Below are positions 1-9,123 of a DNA stretch of 56,336 bases, piece after piece; position 1 is the first letter of the stretch, and the number at the start of each line of letters is the position of its first letter. This stretch comes from Hungatella sp. (GTDB taxonomy: Bacteria > Bacillota > Clostridia > Lachnospirales > Lachnospiraceae). The position numbers were made by a program, and so were the translations under genes. Below the pieces are notes generated by a model that did not search any database, was not told where the DNA came from, and saw nothing but the letters and a program-made list of their open reading frames with translations. The stretch is taken from assembly GCA_022792815.1 (NCBI GenBank), contig JAAWBS010000070.1:1-56336 (forward strand), in the 5' to 3' direction.

Positions 1-143
1 CATTCCACTGAGCCCAGTAGGACAAAAAACACTCGGGCAGAGGGCCCTCCTGTTTTTTATGGTCTCAGCTCCATGGTGTAATGGCTTTTCCTGGAATATA
101 TTGTCAGAATATTCAGCCAAGTTTTGAGTTTCGCAAACGCCCA
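1..143. mobile_element. MITE-like palindromic element, right portion (left end outside window)
   Basis: These 143 bases align without gaps to 17623-17765, differing at about seven positions. The copy at 17550-17765 is complete, so this is its right two thirds, cut by the window edge. It ends at a CAAACGCCCA end equivalent to the right terminal inverted repeat of the other copies. It encodes no convincing protein. It lies upstream of the ABC operon starting at 342. Confidence 0.75.
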
Positions 144-341
144 GATATACTTATGTCGCAAGGAGGGATCCGCCGTGAGACGGGAGGATTCCTTACGGCC
201 TGTGTCAGGTAAGAAAACCGTAAAGAACATTAAGAATATTTTATGGGACAAACAGCGGGTCTGGTTGTAAGATATAAGAAGGAAGATTCCGGCATGGAGT
301 GACCGTGTGCGGTTTGCCGGGGGAGCAGAGAGGAGAGACAA
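144..341. other. Leader of the ABC operon
   Basis: This stretch between the palindromic element and the GTG start at 342 contains no convincing gene. A purine-rich GAGGAGAGA at about 329-338 serves as ribosome binding site for the next gene. No clear TTGACA/TATAAT pair was found, so the promoter may lie in or before the mobile element. Confidence 0.4.
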
Positions 342-1073
342 GTGACCGGGGCAAATACAAGAACACCGATTATTGAGGTGAAGAATCTATATAAGATCTA
401 TCGGGTGGGGGAGACGAAGGTGTACGCCCTTGGAGGAGTGGATTTTACCATGTACCGGGGAGAATTCTGCGCCATCGTAGGGCCATCCGGGTCGGGGAAG
501 TCCACCCTGCTCAACATGCTGGCCGGTCTTGAGAAGCCTACCAGGGGAGAGATCGTCATCGACAAGATCCATATCGAGAAGATGAAAGAGAACGAGCTGG
601 TGGCATTTCGGCGGAAGCGGGTGGGATTTATCTTTCAGTCCTACAACCTGCTGAAAACTCTGAATGCGGTGGAGAATGTGGCGCTGCCTCTGTCCTTCCG
701 CGGGATGCCCAGACGGAAGAGAAACGAGATCGCCAGGAAGTATCTGAAGCTGGTGGGACTGGAGAAGCAGATGAATCACATGGCCAACGCCATGTCCGGA
801 GGACAGCAGCAGAGGGTGGGCATCGCCAGGGCACTGGCGGTGAATCCGCGGATCATCTTTGCCGATGAGCCTACGGGAAACCTGGATTCCAAGACGACTA
901 TGGAGATCTTAAAGCTGATGAGGCGGATCGTCAGGGAGCAGAATCAGACCCTGGTCATGGTAACCCATGACAACCATCTGGCCTCCTACGCGGACAGGCA
1001 GTTTCACATCGTAGACGGCAAGATCTTTAAGATAGAAGAATGCCACCATGAAGATGAGGAGGAAATTGAGTGA
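342..1073 (+). CDS. ABC transporter ATP-binding protein (MacB/LolD/FtsE type)
   Basis: This 243-residue ATPase would power the permease encoded at 2883-4229. It shows a full set of ABC motifs: Walker A GPSGSGKST (about 49-57), a Q-loop in FQSYNLL, signature SGGQQQR, Walker B IIFADEP followed by GNLDS, and a switch histidine in VTHD. The GNLDSKT and short length are typical of the MacB/LolD/FtsE subfamily, which usually drives mechanotransmission or peptide/lipoprotein export rather than import. The start is GTG, placed by the upstream GAGGAGAGA. The gene overlaps the next one by a base or so, so the three genes 342-4229 form a translationally coupled operon. Substrate unknown. Confidence 0.93.
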   Translation: MTGANTRTPIIEVKNLYKIYRVGETKVYALGGVDFTMYRGEFCAIVGPSGSGKSTLLNMLAGLEKPTRGEIVIDKIHIEKMKENELVAFRRKRVGFIFQSYNLLKTLNAVENVALPLSFRGMPRRKRNEIARKYLKLVGLEKQMNHMANAMSGGQQQRVGIARALAVNPRIIFADEPTGNLDSKTTMEILKLMRRIVREQNQTLVMVTHDNHLASYADRQFHIVDGKIFKIEECHHEDEEEIE

Positions 1074-2896
1074 TGAAAAACGGCAGGATAACAAGAGGAC
1101 TGGTTCTTCTGATGGCATGTGTCATGTTTGTCGCCGGCATGCCGCCGGTGACCGGCAGAGCCGAGCTGATCGACACCAGCGACAATGATGTGATCATCTC
1201 CCAGACTGTGCCCAAGGGCAAGACCGGGAAGCGGATGAATGTAACCTTTACCGTGAAGAACGACAGCGGGGAGGACTGGGAAGACGTAAGGGTCGCTATC
1301 TACAACAGCGGTTCCTACATCGCCTCGCCCGGAGGAGAGGACGGCGAATACATATTTCCCTTTGAGGTGACCGCGGGCACCTTTGAGTCCAAGTATCTGG
1401 GAACCATCAAGGCGGGAAGCAGCAGGAGCGCTTCCCTTCCCGCCCGGGTTCGCTCCGACCTGGCGGAGGGCTACTATGCCGTGGAGATCGAGGTGACCAG
1501 CAAGGGCAACAAGGCCACCACCACCGAGTATGTGAACATCTGGATCAGCAAGTCCACAGGGGGAAAGGACGAGGAGGATGAGGATGATAAGGAGGTAGGC
1601 TTTGTGCTGGGAGAAGGCCAGGCTACTCCCTACGGCGTCTACCCCAATGTGATGAACTTTTCTATCAACATGCGCAACAAGGGTCTCTCCGAGGCCAGAG
1701 ACGTGAATGTGGTCATGGTCCTGGACAAGGATACCAATGTGTTTCCCTTTGACATCAATGACGGAAACTATGACAGGAATTTCGAGAAGATGGATCCCGG
1801 GGAGGTGGTGCAGCTGCCTTACAGCATGGCCATCCGGTCCGATGCCTACTCCGGCTATTATCCCATCAAGTTTGAGATCTACTACCGGGAGACGGCCACA
1901 GGGCAGATCATGAAGGAGGAGAAGACCTTCTGGGTTCATATAAAGAACAAGGACAAGGACGACACCAGCGGGGAGTTTAACGAGAACGACAGAACCAAGG
2001 CCAGAATCGTGGTGGACAGCTTCGAGACGGAGCCGAAGACCATCATCGCCGGCGAGCCGTTTAGGCTGGTTCTTCGGATGAAGAACGCATCATCCAGCAT
2101 CGCTGCCAGCAACATCCTGTTTTCCTTAGAATCAGAGAAGGTGGACAACAGCTCTGTGTTTACCACCGCCTCCGGCTCTTCGTCGGTGGTGGTCAACTCT
2201 CTTGGGGCAGGTGAGGTGACGGAGCTGACCATCGATCTGTTGTCCCGGGCAGGAATCGACCAGCGTTCCTACGCGCTGACTATCAAGGAGACCTATGACA
2301 GCCCGGAGTTTAAGAACGCGTCGGAATCGGTGACCATCGATATCCCTATCCGGCAGATCGCCAGGCTGAACACGGGAACTATGGAGGTGATGCCGGACAA
2401 TCTGAGCGTAGGCTCAGAGACCAACATCATGTTTCCCATCAACAACACGGGAAAGGTGATCCTCTACAATGTGATGGTGGCCTTTGAGGCGGATTCCATC
2501 CAGCCCACGGATACCTATGTGGGCAATATCAAACCCGGCGAGACCGGCAATGTAGACGTGATGCTGTCCGCCGTCGCCCCCACCATGGACGAGGGGAAGG
2601 TGAAGGTTCTCATCACCTACGAGGACGAGAACGGAGAGGTCCAGGAAGCAGTGGAGAAGGAGCTTTCCCTGTTTGTCACGGAAGCCATGGAGGAGAACTT
2701 CGGCATGGATATCGAAGTGGGAGAGTTCGGGGACAATGTGCCTGCGGAGGACGGTTCCTTCTTCGGGAAGTATAAGATTCAGCTGGCGGCGGCAGCGGCA
2801 GTGGTTCTGGCGGCGGCAGCAGTGTTGGTAATCCGCTGGAAAAAGAAGAAAAAAGCCCAGCAGGAAGAGGATGATTTAGACGATGAGATTTCTTGA
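1073..2896 (+). CDS. Membrane-anchored extracellular protein with CARDB/NEW3-like repeats
   Basis: The 607-residue protein begins with a signal peptide (MKNGRITRGLVLLMACVMF) and ends with one membrane helix rich in Ala/Val (about 570-588) followed by KKKKK and an acidic tail. The large extracellular part contains several repeated beta-sandwich-like segments with phrases such as 'VTFTVKNDSGEDWEDV', 'FPINNTGKV' and 'LVLRMKNASSS', typical of CARDB/NPCBM-associated (COG1361-like) adhesion modules. ATG 1073 directly overlaps the TGA of the ATPase gene; a GTG at 1070 is an alternative. The stop overlaps the permease start by 14 bases. It probably acts as the extracytoplasmic partner of the ABC system. 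Family assignment is by pattern, not by search. Confidence 0.75.
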   Translation: MKNGRITRGLVLLMACVMFVAGMPPVTGRAELIDTSDNDVIISQTVPKGKTGKRMNVTFTVKNDSGEDWEDVRVAIYNSGSYIASPGGEDGEYIFPFEVTAGTFESKYLGTIKAGSSRSASLPARVRSDLAEGYYAVEIEVTSKGNKATTTEYVNIWISKSTGGKDEEDEDDKEVGFVLGEGQATPYGVYPNVMNFSINMRNKGLSEARDVNVVMVLDKDTNVFPFDINDGNYDRNFEKMDPGEVVQLPYSMAIRSDAYSGYYPIKFEIYYRETATGQIMKEEKTFWVHIKNKDKDDTSGEFNENDRTKARIVVDSFETEPKTIIAGEPFRLVLRMKNASSSIAASNILFSLESEKVDNSSVFTTASGSSSVVVNSLGAGEVTELTIDLLSRAGIDQRSYALTIKETYDSPEFKNASESVTIDIPIRQIARLNTGTMEVMPDNLSVGSETNIMFPINNTGKVILYNVMVAFEADSIQPTDTYVGNIKPGETGNVDVMLSAVAPTMDEGKVKVLITYEDENGEVQEAVEKELSLFVTEAMEENFGMDIEVGEFGDNVPAEDGSFFGKYKIQLAAAAAVVLAAAAVLVIRWKKKKKAQQEEDDLDDEIS

Positions 2897-4229
2897 TCTG
2901 CTCGTGATGAGCGTCAATAACTTGAGGCGGCGGAAGCTTCGGACGGCCCTGACGGTTCTGGGGGTTATCATCGGCGTGGCCTCGGTGGTGATTATGGTGT
3001 CTCTGGGGATCGGACTCAATGCTCTGATGCTGGAGCAGTATGCCTCCTACGGGGACATGACCACTATAGACATCTACTCCAACAACTATTTCGGAGGTTC
3101 CGATTCCGGAGATGCGGAGTCCACCTTCCTCACGGACGAGGTGTTAAAGAATTTTGAGCGTCTGGACCATGTAAAGGGAGTATCCCCTATGCTGAATACC
3201 TATGTGATCCTCAAACAGGGGGTCTATGAGACCTCTATGCAGCTTACCGGAGTCAGCCGCCAGTATCTGGAGCAGATTCCGCTGGGAGAGGGAGAAGTGC
3301 CGGAGGAGGGCAGTGAGCTGAAGCTGATCTATGGAAACTGGATCATCCAGAGATTCTATAACAGCAAGACCGGGGAGGGCTACTGGGAGACCGGGGAGCT
3401 GCCGGACATCGATTACATGAACAAACCTATGTTTGTCATCTTTGACACGGATGCTTACTATCAGTCCAGGGGCGGAGGGGAGAGTCAGGTGAAGCCTCCC
3501 AAGAAGTATATGATCAACGCGGCGGGCGTGGTGGAGGGCGGTGTGGACGATTACAACTCTTATGCCTATTCGGTATATACGGAGATCGATGCCTTGAAGA
3601 CCCTGTTGAAGCAGATCTACAAGAAGAAGCCCATTCCGGGCCAGCCTACCAACAAGAAGGGAAAAGCCTACCCCTATTTCATCTATGACCGGGCTATGGT
3701 GTTTGTGGACGATATGGCCAACGTGACCGATGTCCAGCAGATGATCACCGATATGGGTTATGAGGCCAACAGCCAGATGCAGTGGATCGAGCAGTCCCAG
3801 CAGACTTATGACGTGATCCAGCTGGTCTTAGGAGGCATCGGCGCCATCTCCCTGTTTGTGGCGGCCATCGGCATCGCCAACACCATGATGATGTCCATCT
3901 ATGAGAGGACTAAGGAGATCGGCGTGATCAAGGTCCTTGGCTGTGACATGGGCAACATCCGCAACATGTTTTTGATGGAATCCGGGTTCATCGGATTTAT
4001 GGGAGGCGTGGTAGGGCTGATCATCAGTTATACTGTCTCCTATGTGATGAACAACTACCTGGGCATCGGACAGATCATGATGGGCATCGAGGGAGATATC
4101 TCCAGGATTCCACTGTGGCTGTCCGCCTCAGCGGTGGTCTTCGCCATCCTGGTGGGCATGGTGGCAGGATTCTTCCCGTCCCTTCGGGCCATGAGATTAA
4201 GCCCTCTGGCGGCGATCCGCAACGAATAG
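2883..4229 (+). CDS. ABC transporter permease (MacB_PCD/FtsX family)
   Basis: The 448-residue permease has the MacB/FtsX layout: one N-terminal helix (RTALTVLGVIIGVASVVIMV, about 18-37), a large extracellular domain of about 280 residues, then three C-terminal helices (about 312-335, 358-385, 413-437). The helix-joining phrase 'ERTKEIGVIKVLG' and the C-terminal 'SLRAMRLSPLAAIRNE' are diagnostic of the FtsX domain. It starts inside the end of the preceding gene, so translation is coupled. With the ATPase and the membrane-anchored protein it forms a tripartite export or mechanotransmission system; the substrate cannot be told from sequence. Confidence 0.92.
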   Translation: MRFLDLLVMSVNNLRRRKLRTALTVLGVIIGVASVVIMVSLGIGLNALMLEQYASYGDMTTIDIYSNNYFGGSDSGDAESTFLTDEVLKNFERLDHVKGVSPMLNTYVILKQGVYETSMQLTGVSRQYLEQIPLGEGEVPEEGSELKLIYGNWIIQRFYNSKTGEGYWETGELPDIDYMNKPMFVIFDTDAYYQSRGGGESQVKPPKKYMINAAGVVEGGVDDYNSYAYSVYTEIDALKTLLKQIYKKKPIPGQPTNKKGKAYPYFIYDRAMVFVDDMANVTDVQQMITDMGYEANSQMQWIEQSQQTYDVIQLVLGGIGAISLFVAAIGIANTMMMSIYERTKEIGVIKVLGCDMGNIRNMFLMESGFIGFMGGVVGLIISYTVSYVMNNYLGIGQIMMGIEGDISRIPLWLSASAVVFAILVGMVAGFFPSLRAMRLSPLAAIRNE

Positions 4230-4295
4230 GAAAGAACACAAGTAAGAAAGCAGGAGGGCAGTCCGCTGGAGCGCACAGAGAGAAACAAGACGACG

Positions 4296-6644
4296 ATGAT
4301 TCGCATATCCGTCCGCAATCTGGTAGAGTTTGTCATGCGAAGCGGGGACTTGGACAACCGCCAGACAGCAGGCTCCCAGAAGAACGCCATGGAGGCGGGA
4401 AGCCGGATTCACAGAAAGATCCAGAAATCCATGGGGGCAGAGTACCGGGCGGAGGTGGTCTTAAAGCATGTGGTGGATGAAGGGGAATTCTCCATCGCCG
4501 TGGAGGGGCGGGCCGATGGCATCATCACCGGGCCGTCCGGTGTCACCATCGACGAGATCAAGGGTGTTTACCTGGATGTGGACCGCTTAGAGGAGCCGAT
4601 GGAGATCCACTTGGCCCAGGCCAGGTGCTACGGTTATATCTACTGCTTTGACCACGGCCTGACCGGGATAGCCATCCAGGTGACCTACTGTCAGCTGGAG
4701 AGCGAAAGGATCCGCAGATTTTCCAGGGATTATTCCTATGAGGAGCTGACCCGGTGGTTTCAGGGACTGATTCACGAGTATGTGAAATGGGCCAGATACC
4801 TGTATCACCATGGCCTGCGGCGAGATCAGTCTCTGAGGGAGCTGGAATTCCCTTACCCTTACCGGGAGGGGCAGAGAGATCTGGCTGTGTCGGTGTACCG
4901 CGCCATAGCCAGGCGGCGGGATCTGTTTATCCAGGCCCCCACAGGAGTGGGAAAGACTCTGTCCGTCATCTATCCGGGGCTGAAGGCCATGGGGGAGGGA
5001 CACGTGGAGAAGCTGTTCTACCTGACGGCCAAGACCATCACCAGAAGCGTGGCGGAGGAGACGTTGGGTATCCTTCAGGAGCGGGGTATGTATCTGAGGA
5101 CCGTGACCATAACGGCTAAGGACAAGCTGTGTTTTCTGGACACGCCCCAGTGTAATCCGGATATGTGCCCCTGGGCCAAAGGCCATTTTGACCGGGTCAA
5201 CGACGGGGTCTATGAGATCATTCACCGGGAGTTTGTCATCACCAGAGAGAAGATCGTCCGGTATGCCAGACAGTATCAGGTGTGCCCCTTTGAATTTTGT
5301 CTGGATATCAGCAACTGGGTGGACGGGGTGATCTGTGATTACAACTATGTCTTTGACCCCAATGCCAGATTGAGAAGATACTTTTCCGACGGGATGTCGG
5401 GGGAGTATCTGTTTTTGGTAGATGAGGCCCACAACCTGGTGTCCAGAGGCAGAGAGATGTACAGCGCCGCTTTGGTCAAGGAGGACGTGCTGACCGTGAA
5501 AAAGGTGTTAAAGTCCAGGGCGCCGGCCCTGACACGGCTTCTGGACCGGTGCAACAGACAGCTTCTGGAGATGAAGCGGGAGGGTGAGACTTATGTGATC
5601 CACGAGAGCATCAACCATCTGGTGTCGGTGGCCATGTCCCTGTTCGGCGCCTTAGAGACCTATATGGATGAGCACAGAGAGTTTGAGGACCGGGATCTGG
5701 TGCTGGACTTTTACTTTCAGCTGAGAGATTTCCTGGGAATCTTTGACACTATGGACGAGGCCTACCGCATCTATTCCCAGGTACAGCCGGACGGGCGGTT
5801 TGTGCTGAAGCTGTTCTGCATGAACCCGGCTGCCCATCTGAAAGCATGTATGGAGAAAGGCCGTTCCACCGTGTTTTTCTCTGCCACCCTTCTGCCTGTC
5901 ATGTACTATAAAGAACTGCTCAGCGGCAATCCGGAGGACTATGCGGTGTATGTCGACTCCCCGTTCCCAAGGGCAAACCGTCTCTTGGCTGTGGCCGGGG
6001 ACGTGAGCAGCCGGTATACAAGAAGGAACCGAAGAGAGTTCGAGAAAGTCTGTGCCTATATCCGGGAGGTGGCCGCACAGAGGAAAGGCAATTACATGGT
6101 ATTTTTCCCTTCTTACCAGTACATGGATCAGGTGAGAGAGCTGTGGGAGGAGGGTGAGGAAGATCGCAGGTTTCGCCTTCTGTGCCAGAACAGCCATATG
6201 GATGAGGAGGAGAAGGAGGCATTTTTGCAGGCCTTTGAGCAGCCAAGGGCTGAGACTCTGGTGGCCTTCTGCGTCATGGGCGGGATCTTCTCCGAGGGCA
6301 TCGATTTAAAGGCTGACCGGCTTATCGGTGTCATGGTGGTGGGAACAGGGCTTCCCATGGTGTGCACGGAGCAGGAGATCCTAAAAGGATATTTCGAACA
6401 GAAGAACGGGCAGGGGTTTGACTATGCCTACCAGTACCCGGGCATGAACAAGGTACAGCAGGCCGCGGGACGGGTGATTCGGACCATGGATGACAAGGGG
6501 GTGATCCTCCTGATGGACGACCGGTTTCTGAGAGAGGAATACCAGGCCCTGTTCCCCAGGGAATGGCGGCCCTGCCAGGTGGTGACGAGGCATAACGTGG
6601 GACAGCGGGTCAGAGAATTCTGGGAGACTGCAGGATGTCCATAA
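4296..6644 (+). CDS. PD-(D/E)XK nuclease fused to XPD/DinG-type superfamily 2 helicase
   Basis: The 782-residue protein joins two enzymes. Residues 1-120 look like a Cas4/RecB-type nuclease: GRADG with Asp74, a DEIKG motif (Glu87, Lys89) and a QARCY(G)Y motif near 108-114. From about 190 a Rad3/XPD-like helicase follows: Walker A APTGVGKT (214-221), DEAH at 376-379, and motif VI QQAAGRVIR near the end. Cysteines 279, 286, 291, 330 and 335 sit between motifs I and II where XPD/DinG helicases bind a 4Fe-4S cluster. It is predicted to unwind and cut DNA in repair. The start has only a weak ribosome binding site. The end overlaps the convergent LysR gene by 35 bases. Confidence 0.88.
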   Translation: MIRISVRNLVEFVMRSGDLDNRQTAGSQKNAMEAGSRIHRKIQKSMGAEYRAEVVLKHVVDEGEFSIAVEGRADGIITGPSGVTIDEIKGVYLDVDRLEEPMEIHLAQARCYGYIYCFDHGLTGIAIQVTYCQLESERIRRFSRDYSYEELTRWFQGLIHEYVKWARYLYHHGLRRDQSLRELEFPYPYREGQRDLAVSVYRAIARRRDLFIQAPTGVGKTLSVIYPGLKAMGEGHVEKLFYLTAKTITRSVAEETLGILQERGMYLRTVTITAKDKLCFLDTPQCNPDMCPWAKGHFDRVNDGVYEIIHREFVITREKIVRYARQYQVCPFEFCLDISNWVDGVICDYNYVFDPNARLRRYFSDGMSGEYLFLVDEAHNLVSRGREMYSAALVKEDVLTVKKVLKSRAPALTRLLDRCNRQLLEMKREGETYVIHESINHLVSVAMSLFGALETYMDEHREFEDRDLVLDFYFQLRDFLGIFDTMDEAYRIYSQVQPDGRFVLKLFCMNPAAHLKACMEKGRSTVFFSATLLPVMYYKELLSGNPEDYAVYVDSPFPRANRLLAVAGDVSSRYTRRNRREFEKVCAYIREVAAQRKGNYMVFFPSYQYMDQVRELWEEGEEDRRFRLLCQNSHMDEEEKEAFLQAFEQPRAETLVAFCVMGGIFSEGIDLKADRLIGVMVVGTGLPMVCTEQEILKGYFEQKNGQGFDYAYQYPGMNKVQQAAGRVIRTMDDKGVILLMDDRFLREEYQALFPREWRPCQVVTRHNVGQRVREFWETAGCP

Positions 6645-7503
6645 ACTGTCTGGCGGCCTGGGGGAGAGGAAGACTTTCCTTGCATACCGCCGCCATATGG
6701 CGGCGGGGAAGCTCCTCCTTTAACTGCAGAACAAAAAGGTCTCTGTCCTGGGCCGGGATGCAGAAATCCGGCACAAAGGCGATGCCCAGACCGATTCGGG
6801 CCAGGTCGATGAGAAGATCATTGCTGCTCAGCTCGATCTCCGGCACCAGATCCAGGTGACAGCGGCGGAACATGGAGTGGAGGAATTCACTGGTGGTGCT
6901 TTTTCGGTCCAGGGTAAGGAGCGGGTAGGACTGAAGCTGACTTAAGGTTAAGACCTGGCCCTCTAAAGGATAGAATTCCCTGCTGGCCACAAACACATCG
7001 GAGAACTCGTTGATGAACCGGGGGGTATGGGTGCTGGGCAGGGCGGAGTTGGGATAGTTGATGACGATCAGATCCACCAGTCCCTGGTCCAAAAGCCCGA
7101 CACACAGGATAGAGGTCTGGTTGGTGACCTTGATGCGGACGTGGGGGTGTTCCCTGTGGAACCGGCTTAAGTAGGGCACCAGATAGTAGCGGCAGATGGT
7201 ATCGCTGGCTCCGATGCGCAGCTGACCGCCTCCCTGGCCGCCGGCCTCCAGAAGCTGGTTCTCCCCCTGACGGATTAAGTTCATGGCCGGTTCTATGTGG
7301 CGGAACAAAAGCTCTCCCTCCGGGGTCAGCTGTACCTTCTTCGTGCTGCGGAGAAACAGTTTCTGGTTCAGCTTCTTTTCCAGAACCTTTATGGACTGGC
7401 TCACGGCTGACTGGGAGATAAACAGCTGTTTGGAAGCCTCGGAGAAGCTGAGGGTGACAGCCACATAGTAAAAGACCTTGTACAGTTCGTAGTTGATATC
7501 CAT
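6610..7503 (-). CDS. LysR-family transcriptional regulator
   Basis: The 297-residue protein has the LysR winged helix at residues 1-60 (LSFSEASKQLFISQSAVSQS, then KVLEKKLNQKLFLRS) and a CysB-like periplasmic-binding-type effector domain from about 90 (GGQLRIGASDTICRYYLVPY). It is divergent from the ATP-grasp operon, and LysR proteins often control the divergent neighbour, so that operon is a plausible target (inference). A TAAGAC-AA-GTCTAT imperfect dyad with T-N11-A geometry lies between them. The ligand is unknown. Its 3' end runs 35 bases into the helicase gene on the other strand. Confidence 0.93.
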   Translation of the reverse strand: MDINYELYKVFYYVAVTLSFSEASKQLFISQSAVSQSIKVLEKKLNQKLFLRSTKKVQLTPEGELLFRHIEPAMNLIRQGENQLLEAGGQGGGQLRIGASDTICRYYLVPYLSRFHREHPHVRIKVTNQTSILCVGLLDQGLVDLIVINYPNSALPSTHTPRFINEFSDVFVASREFYPLEGQVLTLSQLQSYPLLTLDRKSTTSEFLHSMFRRCHLDLVPEIELSSNDLLIDLARIGLGIAFVPDFCIPAQDRDLFVLQLKEELPRRHMAAVCKESLPLPQAARQFMDILQSPRIL

Positions 7504-7562
7504 GATGACCTCCAGTCCGGGGCGGCGGGTATCCTCCGCGGTTTTTCCTGTCTGCTTAAGGG

Positions 7563-7576
7563 TAAGACAAGTCTAT
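7563..7576. promoter_or_regulatory. Possible LysR box
   Basis: TAAGACAAGTCTAT is an imperfect dyad with T-N11-A spacing, 60 bases upstream of the LysR start and about 45 bases upstream of the divergent -35 box. Position and form fit LysR autoregulation, but the match is weak and no second copy was found. Confidence 0.3.
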
Positions 7577-7620
7577 GGTAACACAACTTTCCCAATTTGC
7601 AAAGAGGCCGTCCGGAGCCA

Positions 7621-7649
7621 TTGACAAAATCCTCAAGATCAGTTATATT
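7621..7649 (+). promoter_or_regulatory. Sigma-A promoter of the ATP-grasp operon
   Basis: TTGACA (7621-7626) and TATATT (7644-7649) are separated by exactly 17 bases, a near-consensus vegetative promoter. It lies 160 bases upstream of the ATP-grasp start, so the short palindromic element at 7715-7779 would be transcribed as part of the leader. Confidence 0.75.
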
Positions 7650-7714
7650 TGTAACAGGTAAAGGCGCTCAAGTGTATTTTGGGTGCCTTTTATTCTATCA
7701 GAAAACCGGGCTTA

Positions 7715-7779
7715 TAGGTAATTGCGAAAGTCAAAGACAGGAGAATATTCTGACAAGTTTTGAGTTTCACAAATGCCTA
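7715..7779. mobile_element. 65-bp short member of the palindromic MITE-like family
   Basis: The left end TAGGTAATTGCGAAAGTCAA and the reverse complement of the right end, TAGGCATTTGTGAAACTCAA, match at 16 of 20 positions. The left 40 bases match the left end of the 216-bp copy at 17550 and the right 25 match its right end, so this is an internally deleted form. It is flanked by ACCGGGCTTA (7705-7714) and ACTGGGCTTA (7780-7789), a 9-of-10 direct repeat consistent with target-site duplication. It would form a hairpin in the leader of the downstream operon. Confidence 0.7.
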
Positions 7780-7809
7780 ACTGGGCTTAGGGAGAAAGGA
7801 GTGGGGAGT

Positions 7810-9123
7810 ATGTTTGAGCTGGTAGATCACACGGAGAATATCAACCGTCTGCTTGCAAGGTATGGGGTAAAGTTCGGGATTTACAAAGATCAAGAGTTTC
7901 ACGAGCAGCTGTTTCCCTTTGACCCTCTGCCGCGAGTCATCGGGGCGGAGGAGTTTGACTTTTTAAACAGAGGGCTGTCCCAGAGAGTCAGGGCGCTGAA
8001 TCTGTTTCTGGCAGATGTGTACTCGGAAAAAAAGATCATAAAGGACGGGGTGATCCCCGCGGATTTCGTCTATTCCTCCAAGGGTTACCTGCCCCAGTGC
8101 GAGGGCCTTATGCCTCCGGGAAAGATTTACAGCCATATCTCCGGCATTGATCTGGTACAGGGCAAAGATAAAAACTGGTACATATTGGAGGACAACCTGC
8201 GGATCCCGTCGGGAGCCTCCTACCCGATGATCGCCAGAGAACTGACCCGACGGGCGGCTCCGTCTACTTTTTCCAGGACTCATATCATGGATAACCGCAG
8301 CTACGCGGCTATGCTCAAGGAGACGCTGGACTATGTGAACACCGGCGGCATCAATGTGGTGCTGACGCCGGGCCGGTACAACGCGGCATTTTTTGAGCAC
8401 TCCTACCTGGCCGAGCGGTCCGGGGCCGTGCTCTCCATGCCTCAGGATCTGTTCGTGGAGGACAATCACCTGTATTACCGCCAGTACGGCGGCAGGAAAC
8501 TGAGGGTGGGAGCGGTGTACCGCAGGCTGTCCGACGAGTATCTGGATCCCTTATGCTTCCTCCCCGAGTCTCTCATCGGCGTGCCGGGTATCATGGACGT
8601 GTACCGAAGCGGCAATGTAGCCATCGTCAACGCCCCGGGCAACGGGGTGGCGGATGACAAGGGTATTTACTATTTTGTGCCCCATATGATAAACTATTAT
8701 TTACACGAGGAGGCCATCCTCCGCAATGCCCCTACCTACCTGGCGTTCTACGAGAAGGACCGGAGATGGATCCTGGAGAACCTGGACCGCCTGGTGGTGA
8801 AGGATGTGTCCGAGGCCGGAGGATACGGCGTCATATTCGGAAGTGATCTGACGAAGGAGAAGTTAAAGGAGCTGGAAGAGGTCATCCGGGGGGAACCCAG
8901 ACGGTTTATCGCCCAGGAGGTCATCGATTTCATCGATCTGGGGATCGTGGAGGGGGATCATGAAGTCCTGCGGAAAGCAGATCTGCGGGCCTTTGTCCTC
9001 TCGGGAAAGGAGACCAGGGTCTGGCCCAGCGGTCTCACCAGGTTCTCCAGGAACCCGGATTCCTTTGTCGTCAATTCATCCCAGGGAGGAGGTTTCAAGG
9101 ACACATGGGTGTTATCTCGATAG
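7810..9123 (+). CDS. Circularly permuted ATP-grasp protein (DUF404/DUF407 type)
   Basis: The 437-residue protein matches the circularly permuted ATP-grasp family (COG2308): PFDPLPRVI at the N terminus, LADVYSEKKI, the nucleotide-binding-like EDNLRIPSGASYPM, and IIARE-type and 'VKDVSEAGGYGVIFG' segments. Such proteins are predicted amide or peptide ligases that occur with alpha-E and transglutaminase-like partners. The open frame extends back to 7597, but ATG 7810, preceded by AGAAAGGAGTGGGG, gives the usual N terminus MFELVDHTENINRL, and the extension runs through the palindromic element. It overlaps the alpha-E gene by 19 bases. Activity is not demonstrated for this branch; it is predicted from the fold. 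Confidence 0.88.
   Translation: MFELVDHTENINRLLARYGVKFGIYKDQEFHEQLFPFDPLPRVIGAEEFDFLNRGLSQRVRALNLFLADVYSEKKIIKDGVIPADFVYSSKGYLPQCEGLMPPGKIYSHISGIDLVQGKDKNWYILEDNLRIPSGASYPMIARELTRRAAPSTFSRTHIMDNRSYAAMLKETLDYVNTGGINVVLTPGRYNAAFFEHSYLAERSGAVLSMPQDLFVEDNHLYYRQYGGRKLRVGAVYRRLSDEYLDPLCFLPESLIGVPGIMDVYRSGNVAIVNAPGNGVADDKGIYYFVPHMINYYLHEEAILRNAPTYLAFYEKDRRWILENLDRLVVKDVSEAGGYGVIFGSDLTKEKLKELEEVIRGEPRRFIAQEVIDFIDLGIVEGDHEVLRKADLRAFVLSGKETRVWPSGLTRFSRNPDSFVVNSSQGGGFKDTWVLSR

Noticed and set aside
7597..7809. N-terminal extension of the ATP-grasp frame
   Set aside because: It reads through the promoter and the 65-bp palindromic element, and family similarity starts at 7810.
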